Origin: an uncultured Bacteroidales bacterium
GTDB taxonomy: Bacteria; Bacteroidota; Bacteroidia; Bacteroidales; F082
Direction: 5' to 3'
Assembly: GCA_947307415.1 (NCBI GenBank)
Contig: CAMZJA010000017.1
Span: forward strand, 1 to 44,897
Length of the DNA: 44,897 nucleotides
Under the pieces are notes generated by a model. The model saw only the letters and a list, made by a program, of their open reading frames with translations. It made no database searches and was not told the DNA's origin. This document shows positions 1 through 7,083 of the stretch, piece by piece (positions within the stretch are counted from its first letter, which is position 1; the number at the start of each line of letters is the position of its first letter). A program made the position numbers and the translations under genes.

Positions 1-1
1 A

Positions 2-640
2 TTCGCAAGCAACTTCATCAAGACCAACAAGTCGATGAAATACGGTTTGATGGGAATGGCTGTCGTGGCTCTCGTGGTTTACTGCTACATGGGTTACATG
101 CGCGGCACAGCCGAGACAATCTTCGCAGTGTTCCCGCTCCTCGCAGTGGCTATCACTCCTATCCTCGGCAACTACGTCGACCATAAAGGCAAGGCCGCCT
201 CAATGCTCATGATCGGTTCTATCCTCCTGGTCATCTGCCACTTGACATTCGCCTTCATCCTGCCTATGTTCAAAGGCAACGCTGCTGGCGGCACCATCGT
301 GGCTTACATTACAATCCTTGTTTTGGGCGCATCATTCTCACTCGTCCCTGCAGCTCTCTGGCCAAGCGTGCCGAAGCTCGTCGACGAGAAGATCATCGGT
401 TCAGCCTATGCTCTCATCTTCTGGATCCAGAACATAGGTCTGTGGCTGTTCCCATTGCTCATCGGTAAGGTCCTCACCTCAACCAACCCCGAGGGAGCTC
501 TCGCACACGAGCTCAACTACACATGGGCTTTGGTGATGCTCGCCTGCCTCGGCGTGGCAGCATTGCTCATCGGACTCTACCTCAAGGTTGTCGACAAGAA
601 GAAACACCTCGGCTTGGAAGAGCCTAACATCAAAGAATAA
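2..640 (+). CDS. MFS transporter, C-terminal part (5' end outside window)
   Basis: The frame is open from base 2, before the first ATG at 35, so this is the truncated 3' part of a longer gene and the ATG is internal. The visible part holds about five to six hydrophobic helices. A short cytoplasmic loop, NYVDHKGKAASML, has the charged D-x-x-G-K/R pattern found between paired helices in major facilitator superfamily carriers. The C-terminus is basic (VVDKKKHLGLEE) and probably cytoplasmic. The substrate cannot be read from this half; some Bacteroidota MFS proteins of the MFSD1-like dipeptide type look similar, but that is only a guess. A strong terminator follows within 25 bases, so this is the last gene of its transcript. 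Confidence 0.8.
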   Translation, partial: FASNFIKTNKSMKYGLMGMAVVALVVYCYMGYMRGTAETIFAVFPLLAVAITPILGNYVDHKGKAASMLMIGSILLVICHLTFAFILPMFKGNAAGGTIVAYITILVLGASFSLVPAALWPSVPKLVDEKIIGSAYALIFWIQNIGLWLFPLLIGKVLTSTNPEGALAHELNYTWALVMLACLGVAALLIGLYLKVVDKKKHLGLEEPNIKE

Positions 641-658
641 CGGCCTGTTGGTATAAAA

Positions 659-705
659 ATAAAGATGGGGTTTGAAATTTCAAATCCCATCTTTATTTTT
701 TTTCA
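659..705 (+). terminator. Rho-independent terminator after the MFS gene
   Basis: Bases 661-677 pair with 678-694 (AAAGATGGG arms, one G-T wobble) to give a stem of about 15-17 bp with almost no loop, followed by a run of T from 696 to 703. Confidence 0.9.
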
Positions 706-713
706 GATTTTTT

Positions 714-746
714 TTTGCTTCTATAAAATAATTTTTATTATTTTTG
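714..746 (+). promoter_or_regulatory. Bacteroidota promoter for the structured RNA / SHOCT lipoprotein gene
   Basis: TTTG at 714-717 (-33 element) and TATTTTTG at 739-746 (-7 element, TAnnTTTG) are 21 bp apart. Transcription should start near 751-753, at the first hairpin of the leader. No second TAnnTTTG box is seen between here and the ATG at 1023. Confidence 0.75.
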
Positions 747-750
747 CAAT

Positions 751-930
751 GAGTTGTACCTCACACAACTCGCTTTTTATTGGGTAAAAAAGCGTTATGC
801 TTATCTTAAAGTCGGGAACGTAGGAAATTCAAGACTTTTCAGTGAGATGGCATAGTGACCGCGTATGTACGCGTGGACACTAGTATTATTTCTCTGAATA
901 AAGGTAATTCCTACGACCTCCGACTTAGAA
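751..930 (+). ncRNA. Structured RNA: 5' leader or independent 6S-like RNA
   Basis: A 270-base gap lies between a good promoter and the next gene, and its 5' two-thirds is highly structured. Hairpin 1 is GAGTTGT/ACAACTC (751-757 with 765-771). Hairpin 2 is CGCTTTTT/AAAAAGCG (771-778 with 787-794). A long rod follows: AAGTCGG 809-815 with CCGACTT 920-926, CGTAGGAA 819-826 with TTCCTACG 908-915, then a loose central part, and an apical stem with AGTG 854-857/CACT 878-881 and CGCGT/ACGCG around 860-873. A rod of this length with an open middle resembles 6S RNA, and the distance from the start site to the end of the rod (about 180 nt) fits. Against 6S are the two extra 5' hairpins and the lack of a terminator before the downstream gene. 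Structure is seen directly; the class is inference. Confidence 0.45.
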
Positions 931-940
931 TTAAACATAG

Positions 941-1013
941 TCAGTCCACGCTTTATGTTAAATTAATCAGGTAATAAAGGAGTTGCCTTTGGTTTATTGG
1001 ACTGAAAACCAAA
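941..1013 (+). promoter_or_regulatory. Leader hairpin with possible pseudoknot upstream of the lipoprotein start
   Basis: TTTGGTTT (988-995) pairs perfectly with AAACCAAA (1006-1013), leaving the 10-base loop ATTGGACTGA (996-1005). Eight of those loop bases, TGGACTGA (998-1005), are exactly complementary to TCAGTCCA at 941-948. The two pairings could form together as a pseudoknot or compete. The hairpin ends 9 bases before the ATG at 1023, so its folding could control ribosome access. Confidence 0.45.
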
Positions 1014-1022
1014 TAAAAAATT

Positions 1023-1616
1023 ATGAGAAGATATCTATTTGTTTTTCTCGCAACCATCGCAATTGCGTTGTCTTTTACAAGTTGTGCCACCATTTTCGGC
1101 AGTTCTAGTTACAATGCGAAAGTAAGTGTTCCTGACCATCCGAATGCAAAAATAACAGTTAATGGTCAACAAAAAGGCAATGGCGAAGTCAATCTTTCTT
1201 TAAAAAGAAAAGAAGCTAATAAATTAAATATTACTGTTGAAGAAACAGGCAAAGAACCACAAACATTTACATTCAATAGAAGAAAAGTACGTGGTGTCGC
1301 CACATTCTTCACAGTGCTCTCATGGTTAGGACCTATTCCTGTAGGAATCATAGTTGACGCTTCTACAGGCGCATGGTTTAAACCCGACGTAAGTGAACCT
1401 GGTGTTACCAAGGTAGATTATAAGAATTACACTTATACTCTAAATTATCATCCAAACGATTCAAGTCAAAAATCAAAAAAGACTACTACGAACACGCAGT
1501 CAAATACAACGAGCAAGGCCGACAAACTTCGCGAGTTAAAGCAATTGTATGACGAAGGAGTTCTTACTAAAGACGAATACGAAAAAGAAAAAGCTAAAGT
1601 ATTAAAAGAAAATTAA
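1023..1616 (+). CDS. Lipoprotein with PEGA-like segment and C-terminal SHOCT domain
   Basis: The N-terminus is a signal sequence ending in the lipobox LSFTSC with the modified Cys at about residue 21, so a membrane-anchored lipoprotein is expected. Residues ~33-80 (KITVNGQQKGNG and after) resemble a small beta PEGA-type fold. Residues ~97-118 form a hydrophobic stretch with a Gly/Pro turn (LSWLGPIPVGIIVDAST). A Ser/Thr/Asn-rich linker (~145-165) leads to a C-terminal SHOCT motif (KLRELKQLYDEGVLTKDEY), a short helical hairpin found at the ends of many otherwise unrelated proteins and thought to mediate interactions. The gene follows the structured leader at 751-1013 and is probably transcribed through it. 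Function unknown. Confidence 0.8.
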   Translation: MRRYLFVFLATIAIALSFTSCATIFGSSSYNAKVSVPDHPNAKITVNGQQKGNGEVNLSLKRKEANKLNITVEETGKEPQTFTFNRRKVRGVATFFTVLSWLGPIPVGIIVDASTGAWFKPDVSEPGVTKVDYKNYTYTLNYHPNDSSQKSKKTTTNTQSNTTSKADKLRELKQLYDEGVLTKDEYEKEKAKVLKEN

Positions 1617-1633
1617 TTTTTTTCATCACACAA

Positions 1634-1686
1634 TGACGCAGAGGATGGTTTCACCGAAGTCATCCTCTGTCAATTTTTATTTTTTT
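1634..1686 (+). terminator. Terminator after the SHOCT lipoprotein
   Basis: CAGAGGATG (1639-1647) pairs with CATCCTCTG (1661-1669), helped by flanking TGA/TCA, and is followed by a T-rich tract (1673-1686). Confidence 0.8.
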
Positions 1687-1709
1687 ATATAAAGTTCAGT
1701 AATTTTTAT

Positions 1710-1717
1710 TATTTTTG
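1710..1717 (+). promoter_or_regulatory. -7 promoter element for the patatin gene
   Basis: TATTTTTG matches TAnnTTTG 29 bases before the ATG at 1747. No clear TTTG is seen at the -33 distance. Confidence 0.55.
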
Positions 1718-1746
1718 CAGTTGTATACCTTGTTAAAAATGGTAGG

Positions 1747-4014
1747 ATGAAAAAAATAATTCTTTTCGTTGTATTGTCACTGCTTGTGTTTTCAGCACAT
1801 GCTGAAGACTCTTTGGTGTCGCCGCAGCGTCCGAAAGTAGGTTTGGTTCTCGCTGGCGGAGGTGCTCGAGGAGCCTCATTCATTGGCGTACTGAGATACT
1901 TCGACGAATTAGACATCCCTATCGACTACATCATAGGCACCAGCATGGGCTCAGTCATAGGCGGAATTTACGCCTTGGGATATTCTCCCGACGAGATGCA
2001 ACAGTTGATATCATCTGTCGACTGGGCACGAATCATTGGCAACAGCAAAGAGCGCCATTACCTCTCGAACAACATGCGCGAACGCCAAAGCACACAACTG
2101 CTCAGCATACCGATAAACACTTTCGGCATATTCGAGATGGGACCGATCCGCTCGTTTTTCAACGATTTACCTAGCGCTTACGTCAACAACAGCGAGCTCG
2201 ACAACTTATTAAACGAGCTGTGCCAAGGCTATCAGGGCGACATCAACTTTGAAGAGCTGCCAATCCCGTTCGCCTGCGTCGCCACCGACATCGTGGAGAG
2301 CGAGGAAGTGCTTTTCACAAAAGGTAACCTGCCAAAAGCCATACGAGCAAGTACCGCCATCCCGGGATTGTTCTCCCCTGTCGTGATCGACGGCAAACTA
2401 TACTACGACGGCGGCCTAACCAACATCCTCCCATCCGACGTGCTGCGCGACATGGGTATGGACATAATCATAGGTATTGAATTCAGTAACGAGAAGTTCT
2501 TCGAAGGCGATAAAATACCTCATTTTTCAAAAATCTTCGATTATGTCTACAACTTCGTCATCCACGTGAAACGTGAGCAAAACAAAGAGCTTTGCGACAT
2601 CTTGATAAAACCTAACGCCGCCGAGTTCGGACCTCTCAGCTTCACGCCAGAAGCCATCGACACACTTATTTCACGAGGCTATCAGGAAGCTCAGAAATAT
2701 CACGATGTGCTGATGGATCTCAAGACCTATCTTGAAGAGACATCGGGCGAGCCTGTCAAAAAACGCTTCGTCAACCCAAGAAAAAATTATTTCGAGAACA
2801 ATTTGATTTATGTCAATTCTATCGATATAAACGGACCTGAAAACGATAAAATCAAATGGCTGAAACGTAAAAGCAAGCTAAGCGAGCATTCCTACATCAC
2901 CAACGATAATATCAAAAGCGCCATACAACGTTACAGAGGACTGGGTAATTTCGACGCCATATCATATGCTCTCACCGAGACTGACACCGTCAACAAAGCC
3001 TACGACCTGCAGTTTCACCTCACACCTTGCTCCACCCCCGACATCTTTGGTATCGGAATGAGATTCGACACCAAGGAAGGCCCTGCTATATTGTTAACCT
3101 ACGGATTCCACGAAAAAAGAATGTCGGGATTCAAATTCAATTTAAAAGGAAGAATAAGCTTCAGTCCTCGCATCAACGCGACAATGTCGCAAACAATATT
3201 CCCTATCGCCAACCTGAATTTAAGCTATGACTTCTGGTGGCCTTACTCAAGAATCAATTTCAACAACGACAAAAAATTCAACTTACGCACTGAGCGGCAT
3301 GAGGTAAAGACTTATATCTCGCCTTATCAGGTGCAGAATTTGAACGCCCAGCTCGGCTTTGCCTTCGTCTCGACTAATTTCGGACAAATCAACACCAACG
3401 ATCCTCAAAAAGATTCGCTCGACATGGCAATGCTGGTCGACTCATATTTTAAAAACAACAAGCTTTTCGGCCCTTATTTCTCTATCAACTACGACAACCT
3501 CGACAGAAGCTACTTCGCGCGTCATGGTATCAACGCCACGCTGTCAGGACACACTTATCTTGATATCGACAAGGAGGAGAACGCTTTTTACGATCTAAGC
3601 TTCATGTTCCAAGCTTATATGAGCATCCTGAGGGATAAGCTTACCTTAATTCCACAGTTATACGGCCGATTCCTGTTCTGCGACAGTCCTCTCTATAATT
3701 ACCAAAACTGCATAGGCGACGAAATCGTAGGACGATACACTGAATACCAGCTGCCATTCATCGGACTAAACGGCATGCGGCCGACAAGCGACGAAACCCT
3801 AATCTTACGTTGCGATTTGCGCTACAACATCTATGGGAAGCACTATTTGACAGCTTTGTATAACTTTATACCCGACCATTATAGCAAAAGCTATTCCGGC
3901 GTCGGACTGTCGTATTCCTACAACAGCATTTTCGGTCCATTCACAATTTTAGGACAATGGTCCGATTACAACGAAATGTTCAGCGCGTTCGTGTCGTTTG
4001 GCTTCAACTTCTAA
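1747..4014 (+). CDS. Patatin-like phospholipase with POTRA and outer-membrane beta-barrel (PlpD-like)
   Basis: Residues 1-19 are a signal peptide. The patatin domain (~30-320) has the oxyanion loop GGGARG (37-42), the nucleophile elbow GTSMG (64-68, Ser66) and the DGG motif (221-223, Asp221), so the Ser/Asp catalytic dyad is complete. Residues ~350-430 look like one POTRA domain (YVNSIDINGPENDKIKWL...AIQRYRGLGNFDAI). The rest (~430-755) is rich in alternating aromatic beta strands and ends in Phe (FVSFGFNF), as expected for an Omp85/BamA-type barrel inserted by the BAM complex. This is the layout of PlpD-type (type Vd) proteins, where the lipase is carried by its own barrel; in Bacteroidota the lipase may stay in the periplasm. 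Expected activity is acyl-ester hydrolysis of phospholipids. The gene stands alone, with its own promoter. Confidence 0.9.
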   Translation: MKKIILFVVLSLLVFSAHAEDSLVSPQRPKVGLVLAGGGARGASFIGVLRYFDELDIPIDYIIGTSMGSVIGGIYALGYSPDEMQQLISSVDWARIIGNSKERHYLSNNMRERQSTQLLSIPINTFGIFEMGPIRSFFNDLPSAYVNNSELDNLLNELCQGYQGDINFEELPIPFACVATDIVESEEVLFTKGNLPKAIRASTAIPGLFSPVVIDGKLYYDGGLTNILPSDVLRDMGMDIIIGIEFSNEKFFEGDKIPHFSKIFDYVYNFVIHVKREQNKELCDILIKPNAAEFGPLSFTPEAIDTLISRGYQEAQKYHDVLMDLKTYLEETSGEPVKKRFVNPRKNYFENNLIYVNSIDINGPENDKIKWLKRKSKLSEHSYITNDNIKSAIQRYRGLGNFDAISYALTETDTVNKAYDLQFHLTPCSTPDIFGIGMRFDTKEGPAILLTYGFHEKRMSGFKFNLKGRISFSPRINATMSQTIFPIANLNLSYDFWWPYSRINFNNDKKFNLRTERHEVKTYISPYQVQNLNAQLGFAFVSTNFGQINTNDPQKDSLDMAMLVDSYFKNNKLFGPYFSINYDNLDRSYFARHGINATLSGHTYLDIDKEENAFYDLSFMFQAYMSILRDKLTLIPQLYGRFLFCDSPLYNYQNCIGDEIVGRYTEYQLPFIGLNGMRPTSDETLILRCDLRYNIYGKHYLTALYNFIPDHYSKSYSGVGLSYSYNSIFGPFTILGQWSDYNEMFSAFVSFGFNF

Positions 4015-4030
4015 TTTTTTGTTGAAAAAA

Positions 4031-4062
4031 TTTGCACATTTCCAGATTTATTTTTACTTTTG
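4031..4062 (+). promoter_or_regulatory. Full-consensus Bacteroidota promoter for the T9SS cargo gene
   Basis: TTTG at 4031-4034 and TACTTTTG at 4055-4062 are separated by 20 bp. The ATG follows 24 bases later. Confidence 0.8.
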
Positions 4063-4086
4063 CAATGATATAAAATATTTTAGACC

Positions 4087-5967
4087 ATGAAAAAGCTATT
4101 TACTCTTATCATTACTTTAGCGGCATTTGCAACGCTGCAAGCACAATGGGTTAACAACCCGTCTGCTAACACATTTATCGCCAACACTTCAGCTGATGCC
4201 GGCGAGATTTATCTTGCCACCAACCATAACACTGGCGACACCTACGTCCAATGGATGAGCTTCGTGGGCGGCAACGGATGGTCACCGAACCTACAGCGTC
4301 TGAACTTCGCTGGCGAGCCCCAATGGGGACCTAACGGCATCCATATTACAGGACACGAGTTCTCATCAATGTCGGAAGGCGTAGCCATGACGACAACTAC
4401 CGACGGCGGTGTGGTTAGCTGCTTCGCTGTTTACGACGGCTTCACCTACGCTGTGAAAATCAACCCCGACGGCACCTTCCCTTGGGGCGAACAAGGCGTT
4501 CAACTCTTCGGAGGCCTCGGATTCTCACGCGCTGAAGTCATCGCCACCGACGATGGCGGCATCTGGGCTCTCGGCTTCGACTACCAGAACCTCTATCTGC
4601 AATATCTCAACGAAAGCGCAGGACCAGTCGTCACCATTCACGATAACGGTGGACAAAAATGCATGTTCGGCAAACTCACTCTCGGCAACGACAACAAAGT
4701 CTTCGTGACTTACGAGAAACTCGGCAACGGCATGTACACCAACAAATCCATTTACGTCGCAGGTTACAATCCTGATGGTACACAATTCAGTCCAGAGACA
4801 CTGCTGATGTCGGAACAGGTATTCCAGTCGACATATATCCACTATGCAATATCCGACGGCATGGGCGGCGGCTACATCTACATCTGGCATCCGGCAATGT
4901 ACAACTTCAACGTCTATGTGTTCCACTTCGATCAAAATGGTAACTCAACCATCATGGACACCAACGGAACACCGGTACACTCACCCGATAATAACAACTT
5001 ATATATCACAGCAAGCGCCACCGTCGACCCTGACAGTCACGACATCATACTCGTCTACGAACAAACCGACGATGCTTATCAAGCTCAATGTAAAATTTAC
5101 ACCAACCGCATCACATCATACGGCGAGAGATTATGGGGCGAAGGTATCCTCGTGCTTGACAACGGTACCAGCCCTTGCGGCGGATATAATATCGACGCTT
5201 TCGAATACGGCGGCGGCTTCGCTGTAACTTATTTCAAAAGCGCTGGCAGCGGAAGCATGGCAACAGTTGAGGCGCAGGGCTTCGACATGAACGGCAACTC
5301 CTTGTGGAACACCCAGATGAGCTCAACGACATACGACAAGACAAGCTGCAGAAACAGCTCAGGATTCTTCGGCGGACAAAACATTATCACATGGATCAAC
5401 TCAACCAACTCCGTTACCGGTGGTGGTCCTGGCGGAATGTATGGTCAAAACATAGGCCAAAACGGCGAGATGGGTGAAGTGACTCCACCTACCCCACCAG
5501 AGCCATGCTATCCTCCAACCGACTTTGACGGCGAAGCATATTACAACGCCGAGACAGGAGCCAGCGCCGCAGTGCTATCTTGGACAGCACCCGAGACACA
5601 ACCGCTACACTACAACCTCTACGTGGAAGGCGTCAAAGAGATTATCGAAATCGACGGAGAATACACCTCTTTTTATCAAGAGCTGAATCCGGGCGACTAT
5701 ATCTTCAAACTCTCAGCTGTCTACGACGACTGCGAGTCTGACTTCGCTCTCACAGCCAATGGCAACGATTATCTTCTCCTTGAAATTCCAAACCATCAAT
5801 CCATATCTGAAATAGAATACGAGAAAATAGTCAACGTGATTGAAATCTACAACCTCAACGGGCAGCGCCTCAACGCCAACAATATCAATGATTTAAATCA
5901 AGGCATTTATATTATAAAAGGTGTAACCGAAAATGGAAAGACAGTCACAAGAAAGGTTGTAAAATAG
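4087..5967 (+). CDS. Secreted T9SS cargo protein with FnIII-like domain and type A sorting domain
   Basis: A signal peptide (residues 1-19, cleaved after LQAQ or just before) is followed by about 440 residues of repeated beta segments built around W/G/D motifs (WVNNPSANTF, WGPNGIHI, GGGYIYIW), suggesting a beta-propeller or similar repeat surface. A Pro-rich linker (TPPTPPEPCYPP) leads to a fibronectin III-like domain (AAVLSWTAPETQPLHYNLYV). The last ~75 residues form a T9SS type A sorting domain (IEIYNLNGQRL...GIYIIKGVTENG...TRKVVK). The product should be exported by Sec and then across the outer membrane by the Por/T9SS machinery, with the C-terminal domain removed. No catalytic motif is visible. 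A strong bidirectional terminator follows. Confidence 0.85.
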   Translation: MKKLFTLIITLAAFATLQAQWVNNPSANTFIANTSADAGEIYLATNHNTGDTYVQWMSFVGGNGWSPNLQRLNFAGEPQWGPNGIHITGHEFSSMSEGVAMTTTTDGGVVSCFAVYDGFTYAVKINPDGTFPWGEQGVQLFGGLGFSRAEVIATDDGGIWALGFDYQNLYLQYLNESAGPVVTIHDNGGQKCMFGKLTLGNDNKVFVTYEKLGNGMYTNKSIYVAGYNPDGTQFSPETLLMSEQVFQSTYIHYAISDGMGGGYIYIWHPAMYNFNVYVFHFDQNGNSTIMDTNGTPVHSPDNNNLYITASATVDPDSHDIILVYEQTDDAYQAQCKIYTNRITSYGERLWGEGILVLDNGTSPCGGYNIDAFEYGGGFAVTYFKSAGSGSMATVEAQGFDMNGNSLWNTQMSSTTYDKTSCRNSSGFFGGQNIITWINSTNSVTGGGPGGMYGQNIGQNGEMGEVTPPTPPEPCYPPTDFDGEAYYNAETGASAAVLSWTAPETQPLHYNLYVEGVKEIIEIDGEYTSFYQELNPGDYIFKLSAVYDDCESDFALTANGNDYLLLEIPNHQSISEIEYEKIVNVIEIYNLNGQRLNANNINDLNQGIYIIKGVTENGKTVTRKVVK

Positions 5968-5981
5968 TTTTAGTTTTACAT

Positions 5982-6019
5982 AAAAAAGAATAGACGATGT
6001 ACATCGTCTATTCTTTTTT
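5982..6019. terminator. Bidirectional terminator between T9SS gene and tRNA-Val
   Basis: Bases 5982-6000 and 6001-6019 are perfect reverse complements (19 bp), with A-tract and T-tract ends, so it can terminate on both strands for the convergent T9SS gene (+) and tRNA pair (-). Confidence 0.92.
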
Positions 6020-6021
6020 TG

Positions 6022-6096
6022 TGGAAACTGCTGGGTTCGAACCAGCGACCTCCTGCTTGTAAGGCAGGCGCTCTGAACCAACTGAGCTAAGCTTCC
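6022..6096 (-). tRNA. tRNA-Val (anticodon TAC)
   Basis: On the minus strand the sequence folds as a cloverleaf. The acceptor stem GGAAGCT/AGTTTCC has one G-T pair and discriminator A, and the T-loop reads GGTTCGAACC. The anticodon stem CCTGC/GCAGG holds the loop CTTACAA, giving anticodon TAC, which reads GTA/GTG valine codons. The 3' CCA is not encoded. It follows tRNA-Gly by 9 bases. Confidence 0.95.
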
Positions 6097-6105
6097 AGTT
6101 ACATG

Positions 6106-6178
6106 AGCGGATTACGGGGCTCGAACCCGCGACCTGAAGCTTGGGAAGCTTCCGCTCTGCCAGCTGAGCTAAATCCGC
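6106..6178 (-). tRNA. tRNA-Gly (anticodon CCC)
   Basis: Acceptor stem GCGGATT/AATCCGC is perfect, and the T-arm GGGTTCGAGCCC is standard. Anticodon stem GAAGC/GCTTC encloses TTCCCAA, giving anticodon CCC (glycine, GGG). CCA is not encoded. Probably co-transcribed with tRNA-Val from the promoter at 6203-6210. Confidence 0.95.
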
Positions 6179-6202
6179 AATACCGTTGCATTTTTCAGGC
6201 TG

Positions 6203-6210
6203 CAAAAATA
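6203..6210 (-). promoter_or_regulatory. -7 promoter element for the tRNA-Gly/tRNA-Val unit
   Basis: Minus-strand TATTTTTG (6210 to 6203) lies 25 bases before the 5' end of tRNA-Gly. The -33 element is not clear. Confidence 0.55.
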
Positions 6211-6262
6211 CAAAAAATTTCTATTCACCAAGTATTTTTTAAATTATTTTTTCGTTTAAAAG

Positions 6263-6306
6263 ATTTTTAATACCCTTTGCAGAAATGCGACCTACCACAG
6301 TGTACA
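6263..6306. repeat. Truncated copy (C) of palindromic interspersed element
   Basis: Shares the left arm and core with the two full copies at 19989-20061 and 20077-20154: ATTTTTAATACCC, TTTGCAGAA and GACCTACCACAG are all present. The GGGTACTG segment has become TGTAC, and the complementary right arms are missing, so this copy cannot fold. It lies between divergent tRNA-Gly and LOG genes. Confidence 0.7.
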
Positions 6307-6319
6307 TTTTAAAAAAACT

Positions 6320-6347
6320 AAGGTCTAAGGTCTGAAGTCTAAAGTCT
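6320..6347. repeat. Short tandem repeat of GGTCTAA-type units
   Basis: Four consecutive degenerate 7-8 base units (AAGGTCT, AAGGTCT, GAAGTCT, AAAGTCT) lie directly upstream of the LOG gene promoter. Related short-unit repeats occur at several gene ends in this window. Confidence 0.6.
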
Positions 6348-6353
6348 TTTTTG

Positions 6354-6361
6354 TATCTTTG
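6354..6361 (+). promoter_or_regulatory. -7 promoter element for the LOG/response-regulator operon
   Basis: TATCTTTG matches TAnnTTTG and is followed by the usual CA; ATG is 20 bases downstream. The -33 region lies in the tandem repeat and has no clear TTTG. Confidence 0.65.
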
Positions 6362-6381
6362 CAGAAATAATTATTATCACT

Positions 6382-7083
6382 ATGATTATAGACAAAATCA
6401 AGAAAGCAATAGAAACGCGAAACTGGACAGTCACCAAAGCCAACGACTCATGGTCAGTGTTTAAGATAATGTCGGAATTCGTCAACGGTTACGAGACACT
6501 CTCAAGAATCGGCCCATGCGTCGCCATCTTCGGCTCAGCCCGCATCAAAGAAGACAACCCATATTATCAAAAAGCCGTTGAAACCGCAGTAAAACTCGTT
6601 GAGAAAGGCTTCGGTGTCATCACCGGCGGCGGCCCCGGCATCATGGAGGCAGGCAACAGAGGCGCCCACGAAGCTGGAGGCAAGAGCGTCGGACTCAACA
6701 TAGTGTTGCCTCACGAACAACACTCGAATCCTTATATCGACAGCGACAAATCGATCAACTTCGACTATTTCTACATCCGTAAGACGATGTTCACCCGCTA
6801 CGCACAAGGTTTCATTGCATTCCCTGGCGGTTTTGGCACCCTCGACGAGCTGTCGGAAGCACTCACGCTCATGCAAACACACAAAATAGCCAACTTCCCT
6901 ATCGTGATGTTCGGCTCCGAGTTCTGGAACCCGCTCGTCGAGTGGTTTAAAAACACCCTCCTCGAGAACAAAATGATAAACATGATGGACTTCGGTATCT
7001 TCCATGTTGTCGACGACGTCGACGAAGCAGTGAAGATAATCGACGAATTCTATAAGAAATCCGAACTTAAACCTAACTTCTAA
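6382..7083 (+). CDS. LOG family protein (TIGR00730-type, nucleotide 5'-monophosphate phosphoribohydrolase-like)
   Basis: A 233-residue Rossmann-like protein. It contains CVAIFGSARI near residue 47, GGGPGIMEAGNRGA near 85 and the PGGFGTLDE motif near 150, the substrate-binding/catalytic signature of the LOG family, long misannotated as lysine decarboxylase. Characterised members cleave the N-glycosidic bond of nucleoside 5'-monophosphates such as cytokinin nucleotides; the bacterial substrate here is not known. The stop codon shares one base with the ATG of the response regulator (TAATG at 7081-7085), so the two are likely translationally coupled. The N-terminal ~35 residues extend beyond the shortest LOG proteins. 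Confidence 0.88.
   Translation: MIIDKIKKAIETRNWTVTKANDSWSVFKIMSEFVNGYETLSRIGPCVAIFGSARIKEDNPYYQKAVETAVKLVEKGFGVITGGGPGIMEAGNRGAHEAGGKSVGLNIVLPHEQHSNPYIDSDKSINFDYFYIRKTMFTRYAQGFIAFPGGFGTLDELSEALTLMQTHKIANFPIVMFGSEFWNPLVEWFKNTLLENKMINMMDFGIFHVVDDVDEAVKIIDEFYKKSELKPNF

Noticed and set aside
6008..6205. Small minus-strand open frame over the two tRNAs
   Set aside because: The peptide (LAQLAERKLPKLQVAGSSPV) is the common false translation of tRNA genes.
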